Assembly: GCA_023846275.1 (NCBI GenBank)
Contig: CM043875.1
Location: 9,295,958-9,359,957 of the forward strand
DNA: 64,000 nt
Source of the DNA: Vanilla planifolia
Taxonomy: Eukaryota; Streptophyta; Magnoliopsida; Asparagales; Orchidaceae
Reading direction: 5' to 3'
This document shows, in pieces, positions 12,101 through 27,100 of this stretch (its first letter is position 1; every line of letters starts with the position of its first letter). The notes under the pieces are model-generated. The model ran no database searches and was not told where the DNA came from. It saw only the letters and a program-made list of their open reading frames with translations. The position numbers were made by a program, and so were the translations under genes.

Positions 12101-15100
12101 AAGGACATCTTTATGAGTAACAAAATAAATCACCCACATCATGCTTCAAGAGCTTTTAGTCACAAAAGCCACATAAGAAGAATGTTCTGTTCTCTTGCTG
12201 AAACAAACAAGGCCATTGGTCCCCCCTAAGATGGCGTCAATTTTGTTGGCTCATGATGGGTCTTTAATCAAAGAAAACAGCAGATGGTTCAATTGGTCAT
12301 TACAAAATCTGTAACATTGTCAAAGAAAATCACCAATTAAAAAAGATCTGAACCACAAAATCTCTTGCGGCTAAGAGTGCTACTATCAGGATAACAATTG
12401 CTTGTATCCAATCAATGAAGACTCACGCAAATTGAAGTTCGCAATGCAATTCAAAATGTATATCTACATAAAACTAGCAATGAATCCACAAGCTAGATTT
12501 GTTAATAGAAAATATCCAAATTATATTTTTCTTCTACTCAGAACCATTTATAATTGAAACAAGATCCCCATAACTGAATCAGCATCTACACAATTACCTC
12601 ACTGATTATGAATTCATCAACAACCAGGGCAATTCATCACTACTCATTCAACACCACAATCAACTGTAGTTTTGTCCTTGTGTATGTTGCTCGTGGTCAC
12701 AGGAAATTCTTCAGATGCATTAATTATATTCATATCATCTCTTTGTGAACAATTTAATTGTAGAGATTTGGAATGCTTAATTTTCTTCTTAAGGTTGGAA
12801 TGTAAAAACATACCAAAAGCCAGCTTCATCTTATACAAACAAGAAAAACTTAAGAATTAGTCATCATATACATCTTTGAAAATTACAAACCCTGTGATAA
12901 TCCAATTGCAACCCACACTCAGCTTTCTTATCATGCGAATAACCAAGTAAGATAACAACCTTTGGGAAGGAGCACGGTGGGTGCACTACAACATCTATCA
13001 ATCCTCCAAATATGTGATTTGCAGTCAATCAAGTGTGTCAATCGAATTCGAGCATCCTCCTACAACCATACATCTCCAAGCAATGAAACAAACTTTTCAG
13101 CTAATCAAAGGCCTTATCCCATGGTGTAACATTTTCAACTTCATTTTCTACATTGAATTCTAGCATCCTCCTACAACCATATATCTCCAAGCAATGAAAT
13201 ACTTTTCAGCTAATCAAAGGCCTTATCCCATGGCGTAACATTTTCAACTTCATTTTCTACAAACTTAACAGTTTACAGTAGTTTACTTTGAGCTAGTGCC
13301 CCAAATGACCAACAATCCATCGACAGAACATTGACCCTGTTTGGACCAAAATCTGGTATCATAGGCTAGAAAGAAACAATAAGATTTACCATGATCCTCT
13401 GCAAAGTTGAGATATCGTGCTCTTGTTGCTGGTGTCATAGAACTCAATGACTCTGCCATCTTCTTTGTGAATTTCGTGTTTAACTTGACCTTCAATTCTT
13501 TCTTGTAACAATAGATTAGCAATTGAATTGGTTTCCTACCATCACAAATGCATCTACCTAACAAATCAACTTGAATATCACTTTATCAAAGAGCTTTTGC
13601 TCAAGGTTGACATATACCCTATAAACTACAACCGGTAGACATATTCCATAAGGGCCTTTCTAAAGATCGGTTCTAGCTTCATAGCGCAAAGCTAAAGCAC
13701 CGATAGTCTCAGCATGTAACTAATTAATCTGCATTTGTTAACCTTTTAGCTTGAGTGACAGGAATAACCTTATCCCTATGTAACCAGTTTCTGCCATTGT
13801 GTCAAATATGACAAATGTAATCATCTTGATGATGTTATGTTAATGAAAATGTTAATTCACTGTAGTTTAGAAGTTCCAGGCTGAGTGTTCACCATTCATG
13901 CTGGTTTGACAAGTTCATCTTCTTCGTCTACAGTGGCTATCTCAATTCTAGGCCCTTCTTACGGCTCTAAGTAGTACCATATTGATAGCTAAAACAAATT
14001 TAATTTATCAACTGGTTCACAAATTATAATAAGAAAACACGCATTGGTATTAAAACTAACAAAGAGGAAAACCTAACATAAATATGTGAGGAGATCTAAG
14101 CGTAAGTGATTCCTTCTTTTGTTAAAAACTCTTGACTACCATTGACTTATTACCATTATTTGCCTTCTTTAACGCTGTTTACTTGCTTGTTGTGCAAGGT
14201 TTTCCTCCCATATGATACCTTGCCATTCTTTCTCATCACTAACTCACCAATGTTCTGTCATCTAAGCGCAAGTCATTCCCTTCTTTTGGTGCCAATCTTC
14301 AATCAATTAATTAGATGGTAACAACAGGTACCTTCAATGGCTTGTACTAATTTGAAATTATTCAAAACTTGCATCAGATAGTTCGATGCAATGTGCTGCA
14401 GTTCACATTCTGTGCCAATTGAACATGGGTAAACAAGGTATCTATTGGCTCACTTTGATCAAACTTTACAATAATCAACTAAAGCATCTTCTCACAATGG
14501 AATGGCATTCGAAGTGCAATATTTTTTGACAAAAAAAAAGGATGAAGGTTGACCAGTTTCCAATTTGAACTTTTTTGAGTAGTCTTTTTTTTTTCTTTCA
14601 AGATAGTGAAGCATTAGTTCTGATAAGAATAAATCATAATAAGTTGCGAGAAAATATGAAGTGGCAGCAATTAACTAACCTGCCACAATACTTGTACCAT
14701 AGAGAAAAGAAGTGTGCTGATAACCAAGTTTTCAGAAAGATTCCTCTGCATCATAAAGAGCCGTAAAAGCTAAATACATGGAAATAAGTGACAAGGATAT
14801 TGTTTAGGAGTTTGAAGTGAGCTAAATATTTATCATATCCATTTGCAGCATAAAAATAAAATCAAAAAGACCTCATAAATTTGAGGTGTAGAAACTAATT
14901 TAATTGTGATGAAAACAGAGGATGTTTAAAAGTATATGTACACTGAACAAAAAGTGAACTGTTAGAAGAGAAACAAACAAAAGTCAGCTTCTAAAGATGG
15001 TATCAGGCCTCAAAACAACAGAAAGTACACTAATCACTTAGCTTTCCTAGTGAAACTTGGAATTGGCAACTTATATAAGTCATTAACGGATTGACAACTC

Positions 15101-18100
15101 ATGCACACACTACCGATCTATGCAATAAATGCCTTTCGAAAAAAATAGTTCCCACACTTCTAATCTACTTACACAGACAGAAATTAGCACTCGATTAAAC
15201 AGTCAATATAATAGTTTCCAACTAATGTGAAAGCATCCAGTCCATACAGTTACTATCAGAAACAAAAGTCATAACACTCAAAGACACTATATATACATTC
15301 TGTATCAGAAATGAAAAAGATGAGCCAATATATCAATTAATTTGGATGGACAAAATAGCATGGTCTAGCTACAAAACGTACCTTCGATTTTACTCTGGCT
15401 GCACTATGCATGATACCTGCTGTCAAAAATAAATAAAAATAACAAATAGAATGAATTCATCATTTAAAGTTATAAACCTTGTCTTAGGCATTCAAATTCC
15501 GAAAATCCTGTTGAATTCAGATCAGGCTCTTTACATAAACTCAATATTCCTAAAAAAAAGAACAGGAATAACTTCACACCTACAGCACTTAGAATAACCA
15601 CAAAGGATTAACTAGTGAGAATATTTTTTCCCCATAACAAAAACAATTGCTCAAGGAAAAGATAGTAAGAAGGCCAAATTACAATGACACTACATACATT
15701 GACTTGCACGCACTGCATACATTGACTCCATGGTAATGAGAAGGGTTATGAGCAGCATAAAAAGCCGATGGTTCTTTTGACCTGTAACAGATCAAATTGA
15801 TACCACAAAGAAGTATAAAAGGATTGCAGAACCAATTTAACAAGCTTATGTATGATATCATACTTCAGTAATTATAGTGCGAACCTATGCAATTCCCAAA
15901 AGCAGGACAATGATGATCAAATCCCTTCACACTTCTGTTACATAAGTTGCAATGTCTGACTCTTGACAAAAGTATAGAGCTCTACCAAAAAAATAACCAA
16001 AGGCAAAAACATCTTCAAATATAATATGTATGTAGTTTGATGCAATGAAAGAAAAAAAAAATGGATACTAAATAAACAATTCATTTTTTTAACTTTTTTC
16101 CTACACTTATACTGTAGGAAAACAACGGAAATATGATAACACATTTTTATGTAGCTCAGCCAACAAAATGCCTATATCACAGGTTGAGAATATCAAAATT
16201 CAATATCATGATCAAGTACACATCAAAGGCACACAATAAAAAATTTCACCAAAGAATTTACATGACGAAATGCACTAAGCTCACAGCAAGTGTTCCACTT
16301 CCACTTGCCTAGAAAGCAATCAGAAACCAAAGATGGACATTCAATATCACATCCAAATCTAATCAAGCTGTAGCTTCTTTATCTTCCCCTTGTATCTATC
16401 AAGAATTACAGATTTAGTCTCCTCAGCTGAAAATGAATTGCAAATATTCAATTTAGTCTCCTCAGCTTGATAACCAAGCTTTCCCCCACAAGAAAGCTTC
16501 CAATAGGCTTCATCGTCTAATACTATGGTTAAGAAATAATCAAGAACATGTATACCACATCTATGAATCTTCTTCTAAATTTCAAGTTTAAGGTTTTTTT
16601 CAACTTAGATAATGTAACCTAGAAACCTCAACAATTCATGTCTAATCAGTAATTCACTAATTTGCTCAACGCCTTCAAATACTTACCATAGATCTATTTA
16701 CTTACTAGGGTGATTAATTTATTTAAGATCTTTTGTTTATGATGGATTATAACACATTGCTCCCAAAAGTGATGTCACTCCATTCAAAGTAATAATATGA
16801 ACTTGCTCTATTTGTCCCAATCACATTCTTCTCCTACCCAAATGGTCAAGGGACCAATCATGGATCAACCATGGCCTAATCATCAAAGTAATCAACAAAA
16901 AAGGTTCATGAGAGTAAAAAAAAATTGCGGAAAAAAACTTTGAAAAACTATTGAGAACAATATAGGTCATCCAATCTCCTGAACAAACTAGAAGATTTCT
17001 TGGTCAATAATTCGATATGTGCATTCATACCATGTTGACAGAGGCAAGATGGCAATAGAATTGTATACTTCAAGCTTGTGATGACAAAGTTGATTAGCTT
17101 GGTTGATCCACCTAGGCCAAAAGTGTTGAATACACATTTTTGCCAAGTCTAATGAATACTCTACCATGGATGATACCAAAATTCAAATTGGGACCAATAA
17201 TAATGGAATTAATCCTCCAAAATGTCTAGTAACTAATGAGACATTTGGAAAGGACTTTAATCTAAGAATCAAATCTTTTGCAAATTTCAAACCATAACCT
17301 ATCCTTAAGATTACATTTATCTTAGATTTAAAATGTATTTTCCAATGTCAATTCTCCAAGGACATAGAATATAAAAAAAGGTCAATCAAGGATAAGAGAC
17401 ATATTTACATATCTTTAACTAGTTTTATGAAGAATCATTCCCTTAAGATTTTTGTTTAAGTAGTTTTCTTAATAGAAGTTCGATTTTTTTTTAATATCTC
17501 TTTACCTTCTTTACTTGAGTTCTCTAAAAATTCTAAGGTTTCTCTACATTTGAATCTTGCTTGAAAAAGTGTTTATAATAGAAACAAGTGATTTTATGCA
17601 CAAGTTTTGGGTATACAATGGGTTTCAAACTTTGCCTATCTCAATTGTGTAGAATTCTTCTGTCATCATGACTTTTATCTTAAAATTGTCATTATTGAAC
17701 TCATCAACTCAAATTTTCTCCTAAAACAGTTCAAGATAAGGACATCAGTTGGGGTTTGGTATCAAAACCCCTTTCAAACATTTGTATAGGAGTTGACAAC
17801 CACAATTCTACGGAGAATTATATGGTACAATTGCATAATAATAAAAATCTAAATCACGGTTCAAACAACAATAGCAACAACAAGGGAAAAGGATCCATGA
17901 TTAAAAGAGAAGAGATGCTTATTGATTGAGAAATGCCCTGTGTCATGCTACCTCAGCAAGTCAATGAAGAAGGGAATGCAAATGAAAGATAAGGCATGGT
18001 TTCTGATGTTGGAAATAATGGTTACTCTTTGAATTGAAAAAGAACAAATCTTTCAAGCGAAGGCCAAGATTAAACTACTATGAGATCAATGATGAGAAAT

Positions 18101-21100
18101 TGGATTTTTAGATTGATCAATTTGAAACATATTTCTTATTTATATAGATATTTCAATCAAGATAAGGCTGCCTTTGCACATTTTAACTTCGACATCTTGC
18201 CTTAGCATGGTGGGATGAAGGTTGTAGTTGAAGTAACTTCAAAAAACTCTTATGAGATGAATTCTAAACGAAAAGGATGGGTAAGAAAGTGATACTAATG
18301 AAGGCAAACAATATCACTACATAGAGTTTTGCAAACAAGTGGTGTGACATAATATGGATCACAATGACAAGTTTATGCCTCGCCTTACAATTGCAAGTGG
18401 CTACTGTTAAACCCTTGATTCATATGTAACTTTAAAGTTAACAAAATAATTCTTTAATGTTACTAAAATTTTTTCTTTAAGTATTTCAAATCATATATCT
18501 TAAGGTTACGATGTAAAAGAACTTAAAAGAGCAGTGGGCATTGACTTAAAAAACTTAATGGTTAATTGTTTGTTGAGACTGTAATAAGAAACAAACATAA
18601 AGCTTGAATAACCTAGCAAATCAATTGAAGGGTCTCTTTATTTACATTTAAATTATAAAACATATAACAATAATCATGAGATATTAAGACAAATAGGTAA
18701 CATTTTTTAGTATAAGAATTTCAAATAAAGACTTTTAAAATATATTTCTACACATCTCATCACATTTAAGATAATTTAAGGTATACATTCACATGATACT
18801 TTCATACTCAATAATTACCTAATCAAAACTTAAAAAATATTAATATCTATTCACAAAATATATTCATCATATTTAGAATGCATGACCTTAAAAATATCCA
18901 AAAATGAATATAACATACAATTTGTGCAACTAACTAGAATATCTTTCAGGAAAAGTTGTTAATTTCAAAAAACATGATAATAAAGCTAGTGTTTACAATC
19001 CTTTTTCTAATCTTTCCTTACAAAAATTCAAAGCATTCATTGTGTATCTCATTATATTTTTCCTTGAACCACAATTATCCAATATTGGATTACTTTATTC
19101 AATTTTTTGAGAGAGCTTTCGTTTTAAGTATAGATTGTTTTTCTGTTCCCTTTCTTTGGGCCAACTCTAGGCCTTGAATGTGTGTAGTGATTGGCCTTAT
19201 TCCCAAAAAATGTATAGGGTTGTTTGGGTTGTGATTGACCCTATGAAAATTGTTTTTGAGAGTTTCTATACCCAATTATAACAAAGTAATTTAATTGTGG
19301 CATTCAAGCGGGTTAGTTGGGGTGGATGTGAGCTTAGGTTTAAGTTGAACCACCTAAAATATTAGTCTTACGAATTACTTTTATTCTTTGGATTTGGTTT
19401 TTCTTGAATTGTCTATAAGAAATCAAGTTTTATAATCAATTTCTTCTAACTAACCTTGTGCTGAATATTGCAAAAAAGTTTATAATAAGTCTTTAGAGAT
19501 TGCTTTTGACTTTCTATTGCATCACTAATTCAACCCCTTTTTTGGTGTGTCTCAAACCCAACACTTTTATTACTTGCACATAATATAACACAAGAATAGC
19601 CTTACAATTATTACATTATCTTATAAAAGCAAACGAGTGTAGTTTATTCATTGCAAGTTGTTAAAGTTTCATTTAGTTTATTGGTTTGCAAAAGGGATAA
19701 TACAACAACCCACAATACTAATTCACCCCCCTCTTGGCATGCCTCACATACCCAACAATAAGCACTTAGTTGGTAGTGAATGTCAACAACCTGACAACTT
19801 TCCCTTAATGCTAAATGAGGAGAATCTAAAAATTCTGCCACACACAGATGACTAAGCTCTAGGAAATGAAAAATCTTTGCAAGATGATATGATCTTAGAG
19901 AGGAAGGCAATCATTGCATGGTAAGGCACTAAAAAGACTTTTAGAATTGGCAAAAAGCGGCAACTTACATCCAAATCTAAGTGATTTGTATGAGAACAAG
20001 GTCAAGTCAAGTTCTTATATCTATTTGAGTCATAAGAGTCTCCTATTCAAAGAAGATATATTTATGCTCAAGGAATCAGTTATAACATCGTGAAAAAGGT
20101 GGCAAATAATCGAGGAGAAAAAGATCAAGAATGATGTAAGAGGAAAAAAATTTCAAACAATCAACAAACTACTACTACAATGTTCGAGTTTATATTGGAA
20201 ATCATTAAGATAATGATTGATGCATGCCTATACTAAATGTTATAGAATTTATTTTGCCAAATGAATCTATAAAACTCATACCATTACATTACTAACCTTT
20301 CGAGTATTGCATAGACATGATTCAAAAAGTGTTGAGTGATTAGGTTTATAGCTAATATAGTTTACGTTTTGCTCAAAGAGAAACTACTTTTGAATATGCA
20401 CTTTTGGACATGTTTGCTTTTTATTTATACCATATATATTATATGGTTCATTGTTACATGAATGTTTTTATTTTGGCATAATTTAGAAGATAAAGTTTAT
20501 ATTTAAAGAAAAGAAAAGGCAAGGGCTTAGGGATCTACTATAGATTGGGGCATGACAATTTTTAAGCTCTTCATTTAAAATAGCAACCCAAATTAATGAA
20601 CACAAACAAACATGCAAATAGAATAAAACATAGTTTTCTCCCACAAAGACTGCAAAGATAGTTCAACAAATCAAAATCCAAAAAGCACAAACTTCGAAGA
20701 CCAAGCTATGTTGACACAAGCTACCAAACAATTAAAATGAAAACTGAGAAACATACACCACCAACTCACACCAAACAAAACAATAAGTTATGACAACAAA
20801 AAAATAATAAAAAAAATACATAGCTAATGTGCATGGTGAGCATTTTGGCCAAGTAACTAACCAAGATTTTATTTCTTCATTGCTAATGTGCATGGTGAAC
20901 ATTTTGGCCAATTGTCTCTCATGATATGGACAACTAAAAATGGATTTCAGTGACAGTTTTGGACAGATGTTGAATGCTAACAATCCTTAAACATTACATA
21001 ACACTCCAAATTACAGGATTTGTCTTTTATTCATCAAAAAATAATAAAATGCATAGGGATTACTCCAAACACAAGCACAAAACATGTTGAGAACAATGTT

Positions 21101-24100
21101 ATTCCTTATTTGTAATGGGGTCACATTAAAATTATCTGCATTATCCTTGCCCAATTAACTAGCTAAATTGGTTTCAAAGGTCTAACCTAACTTTCACATG
21201 GTTGCCAACATGGATTTGGAATAGGTAACCCAAATTTTTTAATTATTTACTAAGTCCACACAAAGGTTTTAAAATGAGTTTTTATTCCTCTTGTAGTTAT
21301 GATAAAAAGGTCAGTCTTGCCAAAATACTGCTCTAACATCATTGCACACTAAAATCAGGCATTTGTCTAGTGAAATCAACAAATATTAGCTCCATAACTT
21401 GGGGGTCTCTTGCTGGTTGGAAGTACCATAGAAGAGTGATCATCTACCGAATAGAGCATAATAGAAGGTGGGGCTCAAAAGTGCACATTACAAGACAGCA
21501 CCAGCTAGCCAAGATCCACTTCTTAAGGGCGTCCATCTACCACAAAATGCACAAAGAATGGCAACCAATCAAGTGTTATTGTGGGTGGTCAGTAGTAATC
21601 TACCCTCTACCGTGGGAGGGCAATGCTAGGCCGACAGATGTTTGTGGAACACCTAGTTGTGCTTATCTCAAGGGAATAGTTATTTTTAATGCATGAGTTG
21701 AGTTATTCTTAATCCAAGGTATAAATTGTTCTTAAATTAAGGCACGTGTTATTCTTATCTTAAGTGTAGTGGTTTAATTTTCCCTAGGTTAAGAGATTTA
21801 TGGGTGGGTGGGGAAGAGAGTGACTAGGTTAAGTGAGTTTCCTAAAACCCCTACTTTGCCTTATTTTGTGGGTTAGCTAAGTCACCAACTAAATTCAAAC
21901 CAAATAAAGGCTTAAGAAACTTCTAACTAAAAGTTTTACTAAATCATGCATAAATAAACCAAATGCCTTTAAAACCAAAACTCTATGTTTATCATGGTTT
22001 GATGAGTAAAATATAAATGGGAACATAGCCCCTCAATTAAATGTTTCCTCATTGATGAGCCAAAAGAAACCTTTATTATTAGAATATCCCGTTTCCTATT
22101 GGGTTCTTACTATCATGTTGAAGCATACTAATCTTACTTCTCGATTATCACAAAAAATCTCCCTCCAACTATGCAATTAGAGTTGAAAATGTCTTTATCT
22201 CTTTGAGAATCTAAGTCGTGGCAAACATCTCCCTAACCATCCAAGTTCATTTACATATCTCAGCTTGCTCATTAAAGACTTCATAATACATCATCACATT
22301 CACTAAGCTCAATAAAAGTATAACAAACATAATTTTCCAACAATATTTATGTTCACAACTACTATAATCCTTTTCAAAATATTCAACTAATACATTCACA
22401 TGCTCTTCACTATTTCAATATCATGTGAAACATGTCTATTAAAAGGCTCATTTATCTATATGGAAATAACAAAAACTTTTTTCAAATAGCTTTGTTAACC
22501 TCATACTCTTATATAGTTATTTGATTATAAAAAAATTATAAATTATTTATTATTGTGATCTTTGAGAATGCTCGTCATTATTAACAAGCATAGATGATGA
22601 TAGCTAAGGACGATGATTGAACAAAATTTTGGCTCAACTTTCACATTAGAGTAGCCACAATATCATTGTACTTGATTGGGTGACATCCGTTTAGAACAAA
22701 TCTCAACTTATTTCATTATTGGCAAAATATCAAAACCTATACTAAAAATCTTATAACAAAAAAATTCATTCATCATTTTATACATTCACAAACTTCATAT
22801 GTAAACCTCATACATGATTGGTTGTTATTCACCTAATCACATGAGTTTGCATAAGTTAACAACTTATTTAGTTTGCGCATTGGGCGATATGCATTAGAAA
22901 TATCATGATTCACATCTTAATCGAGTAGAAATTGAAGTGAAAATAAAGTAACTGCTAATCATACAATACAATATTATTATTATACAATAGAACAATTCAT
23001 TTAACGTATCAGATAATTGATCGTAGTCTGCGATCCATGGCTAAGGTAGTATTATAAAGTGGATCGTACGGTACAATATTGTCTATCGCATAACATGACC
23101 TATCTGTAGGATCTATCATAATGAATGAGAGTACAAAAGAAATGTTCGTATAGTACAATGTTAAAGTATCATATAAATAAGACCTATAAGAGAGCTAAAT
23201 AACCCAAATACATAAGTGAACCCAAGAAGCTTCGTACGGTGTAATGTTGATTGTCGTATAGAACGACCATCAGCAATATATGGCCTATAATACAAGTACG
23301 ATCCTAGCTAACAGAGAAATAAAGTTTCAAGTAAACTAAACATAGAATATCACATTGCACAACATGATTCATCACACAAGTATGATCACAGCCAACAGAG
23401 AGATCAAGTTTTGAATGAATTGAATGAAGAACATCGTACGATGTATATCTATTGTACAATACAAGCCTTTCTTAACACTGAGAATTCTAAAGAAATAAAG
23501 GGTCGAGTAGCTTGATGCACTAAATGAGTCATTTAGTAGTATTATGCATGTTGATTCATACAATCGCATAATACTAGCAAAAGCGAGCCATGTAAAGGCA
23601 AATTAATCACCTCAGAAATTCAAAATTAACCATTGGCTAACTATTTTCGTTGCCTTGAGAGGCTTTTATGTGTTCTTACACTACAAAATGGGACCTAAAA
23701 AGAGGTGTTTGTGCTTTAGTCAATTCTTACTATTAACCTTTAAATTGAAGCATTACAATTGTATTAAAGCTGCTCCAAAGTAGATTTTAAGTTTGTTATC
23801 TTCACTTATTTCAGTCTTTTGAATGACTGTTTCATATCACTTTTCGTATAGATTTTGTCACTCGATAACTTGGTAAAAGTCATAGGTCGAATTATAAAAC
23901 TTTGTAATTGTTTATTTTGCCATTGCTATATTGACTCATTTGAGTCCTTATTGTTTGTCACTCCTTTGGGGCCCTTATTGGTCCCTTATCAATCAACCTT
24001 ATATGGGTTTTCACTAGTTGGTCATTTGACAAAAATTGTAGGGTAAGCCTAGTTGTCAAACTGAGGGAATACATAGATCCAAGATTAGAATAAACCATAT

Positions 24101-27100
24101 AAAAATTATAATATTATTTCTTTATAGCATTTAAGTTATTACATCATCCAAAGGATTTGAAAATAATCAAGAGTTTTCTTTAAAAATTATAAATTCACTC
24201 CCCCTTTTGCGAGTTAATCATTCCTGCAAGTGTTAACAAAGTCGAGTTGCATCGAAGGAATAAATTCTTGAGAAAAGAATGACATAACATACAATACGAT
24301 AGAGAAATCAGCCACATTGGATGAAGGAACATCTTCACATCATCCACCTTTGTATAAAAGTGAACTTTATTTATATTGGAGAAATTAAATACAAGTCTTT
24401 CTTGAATATATAGACAATGATATTTAAAACATTGCAGAACGTCTATTTGTTTTCCTTACAAAAGTTACTAAAGACAAAAGTATTAGAAAGCCTATTAAAG
24501 AATTATATGTAAATGAAAATTACAAAGTTCCATTAAGTTATACGGCTATTAATATTTTGTACTATGGTTTATCAACTTTTGAGTATAATAGGATTCTGAA
24601 TCTAAGAACTGCCCATGAAAGCTAAAAATAGGAGGTTGCCTATGAGAGTATCTCATAAATGAGCAAAATTAATATATTGATACATAATTATGAATTATTT
24701 TGAATATCATTTGATAAAACCACTTAAGTCAACATTTGTTCAATTTACTAAAATCACTAATAATTTGTCAAATTTGGAAAAGGTTTTCTCTATTGTTGAG
24801 CAAGTATAGAAGATTCTACTCATACTACCAAAGGAATATGCAATAACAATTGAAGCAGCTAAGAATATTTCTACACTGTTACTAGATAAGCTCATAGGAG
24901 AGCTCATGACAAATGAGATGGATTGGATAGAAGAAAGAATGAAAACCTGTCAGATAAAAAAGAAAAAGAGGAAAAGGAGGAGAAACCCATTGCATTGAAA
25001 GCTGACTCAACCTCCGATTCAGAATCTTCAAGAGGTGATGAGGCAACATTAATTACTTGAGGTTTATCACATTTATTTCAACATTGTGATGTAGGTAAAT
25101 GTGCAAGCAAGGAGTAGAGATAAAGATCCAAACAACAAGTCAAAGCGGTATCTATTTGCCATGAATGTTAAAAGTTTGAGCATGTCCATCCCATTTGCCC
25201 CTTGTATCTTGAGCAAGTAGAGAAAATCAAAAGTCAAAGAAAGAAGAAGAAGATGAAAAAGTACTTGAAGCAACTCAATGAGTCATCCTCAAGAAGTGAC
25301 GACAAGAGAAAGTCTGATTTGTTTCATAACCAAAGCTGATGGCTTTGCTTCAACTTCTGATGATGATGAGGTAAGCTTTTCTTCTTCTTCTAAGTAGATT
25401 ATAAGGAACAATACATTCAAGTGTGCTTTAAATACGTAAAGCTAACAAATAGATATAACAAGTTGAAAGATAATCATGGTAGTTATCTAAAGATTGTGTG
25501 AATCTTTAAATGATACTAATGCTAGGTATTTGCATGACTTAAAATATGTAAGAGATGAATAGCAAGTTCTATTATTCTGAATTCAAAACTAATTGCTGAA
25601 TTAGAAGAGTTCATCAAGAAACATGCACATTGTTATATATCCCACATAGATATCATGCTCATATGTCTCATATTCTCTTGTATCCTAATCATTCTTACAT
25701 GTAATTATTGCTTAAGACTTGGATGCACATCAACTCATTATAAAGTTAAAATCAACATTCATTCAAAATTCCTTAGATATGCATGAGTTGTGAATTCACC
25801 TAACTGTCATAGAACTTCAAGTGAACATAAGAAAATTTGGGTTCCCAAGTCAAGAACTTAGGTAGCTATATAAGTATGTCTCTATACTAAAGACCCATAA
25901 AGATAAACCTTAAGTTGTGAGTACTATTTTGGATTCACCTATCAGAATTGGGGTTAATCAAGATTATCTATCTTTGGTCCTTAATTGTAGACAAAAGTTG
26001 AAATATTATTTATATTGAAGTGAATATGGTTTCAATTAAAGACAAATGGCATACAAAATAACCTAGATACTTATTTAAGAACCTATTTAAAAATTGCACT
26101 TATAATTGAACAAGGGCTTCCTAATAAAGTAAGTGACGTATAATGTAACATTTTTTAAATCAACATTGAAGTTATTAGGAGACAAAAGAGTTTACAATTA
26201 AAATTTACTTATTACTTATCAACTAAAACAATAATAAATAAAAAGAATGCATAATAAGTTCCATTGCGCAATACAATTTAACATATCATGCAATACAAAC
26301 ATTTCTACTAAATTGCTGCTTGCATTAGATTGATTAGAATTTATCATATTGTATGACATCACTTATTATACAGTACGATAATGGTAAATTGTGCAGAGCC
26401 TTTGGCTCAAATTCTTCAGTTTTCTAGCAATACAATATCACCTATCAAACAATACAACCAAGGTATGCATCACTCAATCCATAGCTCAAGTTTTCAATTC
26501 CTATTATATAGTACAATATTAACCATTGTATAGTACAATTACATAGGGCTATATGTATTGATGAACTTCCAAGGACTCGTTCTCCAAGGCATTGGAAACT
26601 CCGACATGAGGAAGGTGGAGTCATTCAACAACTTGGTGCATAATCCTTTGTGCGGTCATGTTGCATTCATTTTTGATGTAGAATATCACAACATTTAATC
26701 ATAGTTATTCCAAGCCTCCTAATCATTCTTCGCATTATCATGTGCTATCCACGTCATTGTGCAAAGCAATGAAGAGCGTTTTCCTTCAAACTTGAGCTCA
26801 CTTATCTAAGGTACTAGGCCAAATTGAGAACAATGAATACTTAAAATTGATATTAATCTACATGAGTTAGGTTGTGAATGTGTACTATTCTCCTAGGTGT
26901 GTATAACCTTGCTATGAGAAGTGTGTATTGTGAGACAAGATGAGCAAACATCCACAAACCAATCGATACCTCTGCTAGCTATGAATTAGGTGATTCTTTG
27001 TTTAGCTCCAAGGTGGATGTGGAAGCATAAAAATCGATCAAAGAGTGCTGAACATAACTAAACCCATCCTGCCAGAATTTGAGTACAATGCAAATTATGT

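Larger units (their letters stand above)
9210..14679 (-). other. Intron 8 of the S-acyltransferase gene (5.5 kb)
   Basis: This intron is defined by the exon ending LLFSMVQVLWQ (14680) and the exon beginning VPFLIWHMYCICC (9209). It holds a plus-strand copia fragment near 11150-12230 and a 111-bp-period duplication at 13044-13260. The rest is AT-rich sequence in which I recognise nothing. Confidence 0.8.

Noticed and set aside
13283-13564. Minus-strand open frame of 93 codons in intron 8
   Set aside because: It matched no family I know, and no neighbouring piece joins to it in phase. It overlaps the S-acyltransferase intron and is probably chance or debris.
15480-15545. Candidate exon reading EPDLNSTGFSEFECLRQ on the minus strand
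   Set aside because: It looks like an exon between exons 6 and 7, but every reasonable acceptor gives a stop when joined to exon 6. Exon 6 joins directly to 15382-15419 in phase instead.
21370-21696. Plus-strand open frame of 108 codons in intron 4
   Set aside because: It is somewhat richer in G+C than the surroundings but has no recognisable domain or conserved motif. It is probably part of a decayed repeat.
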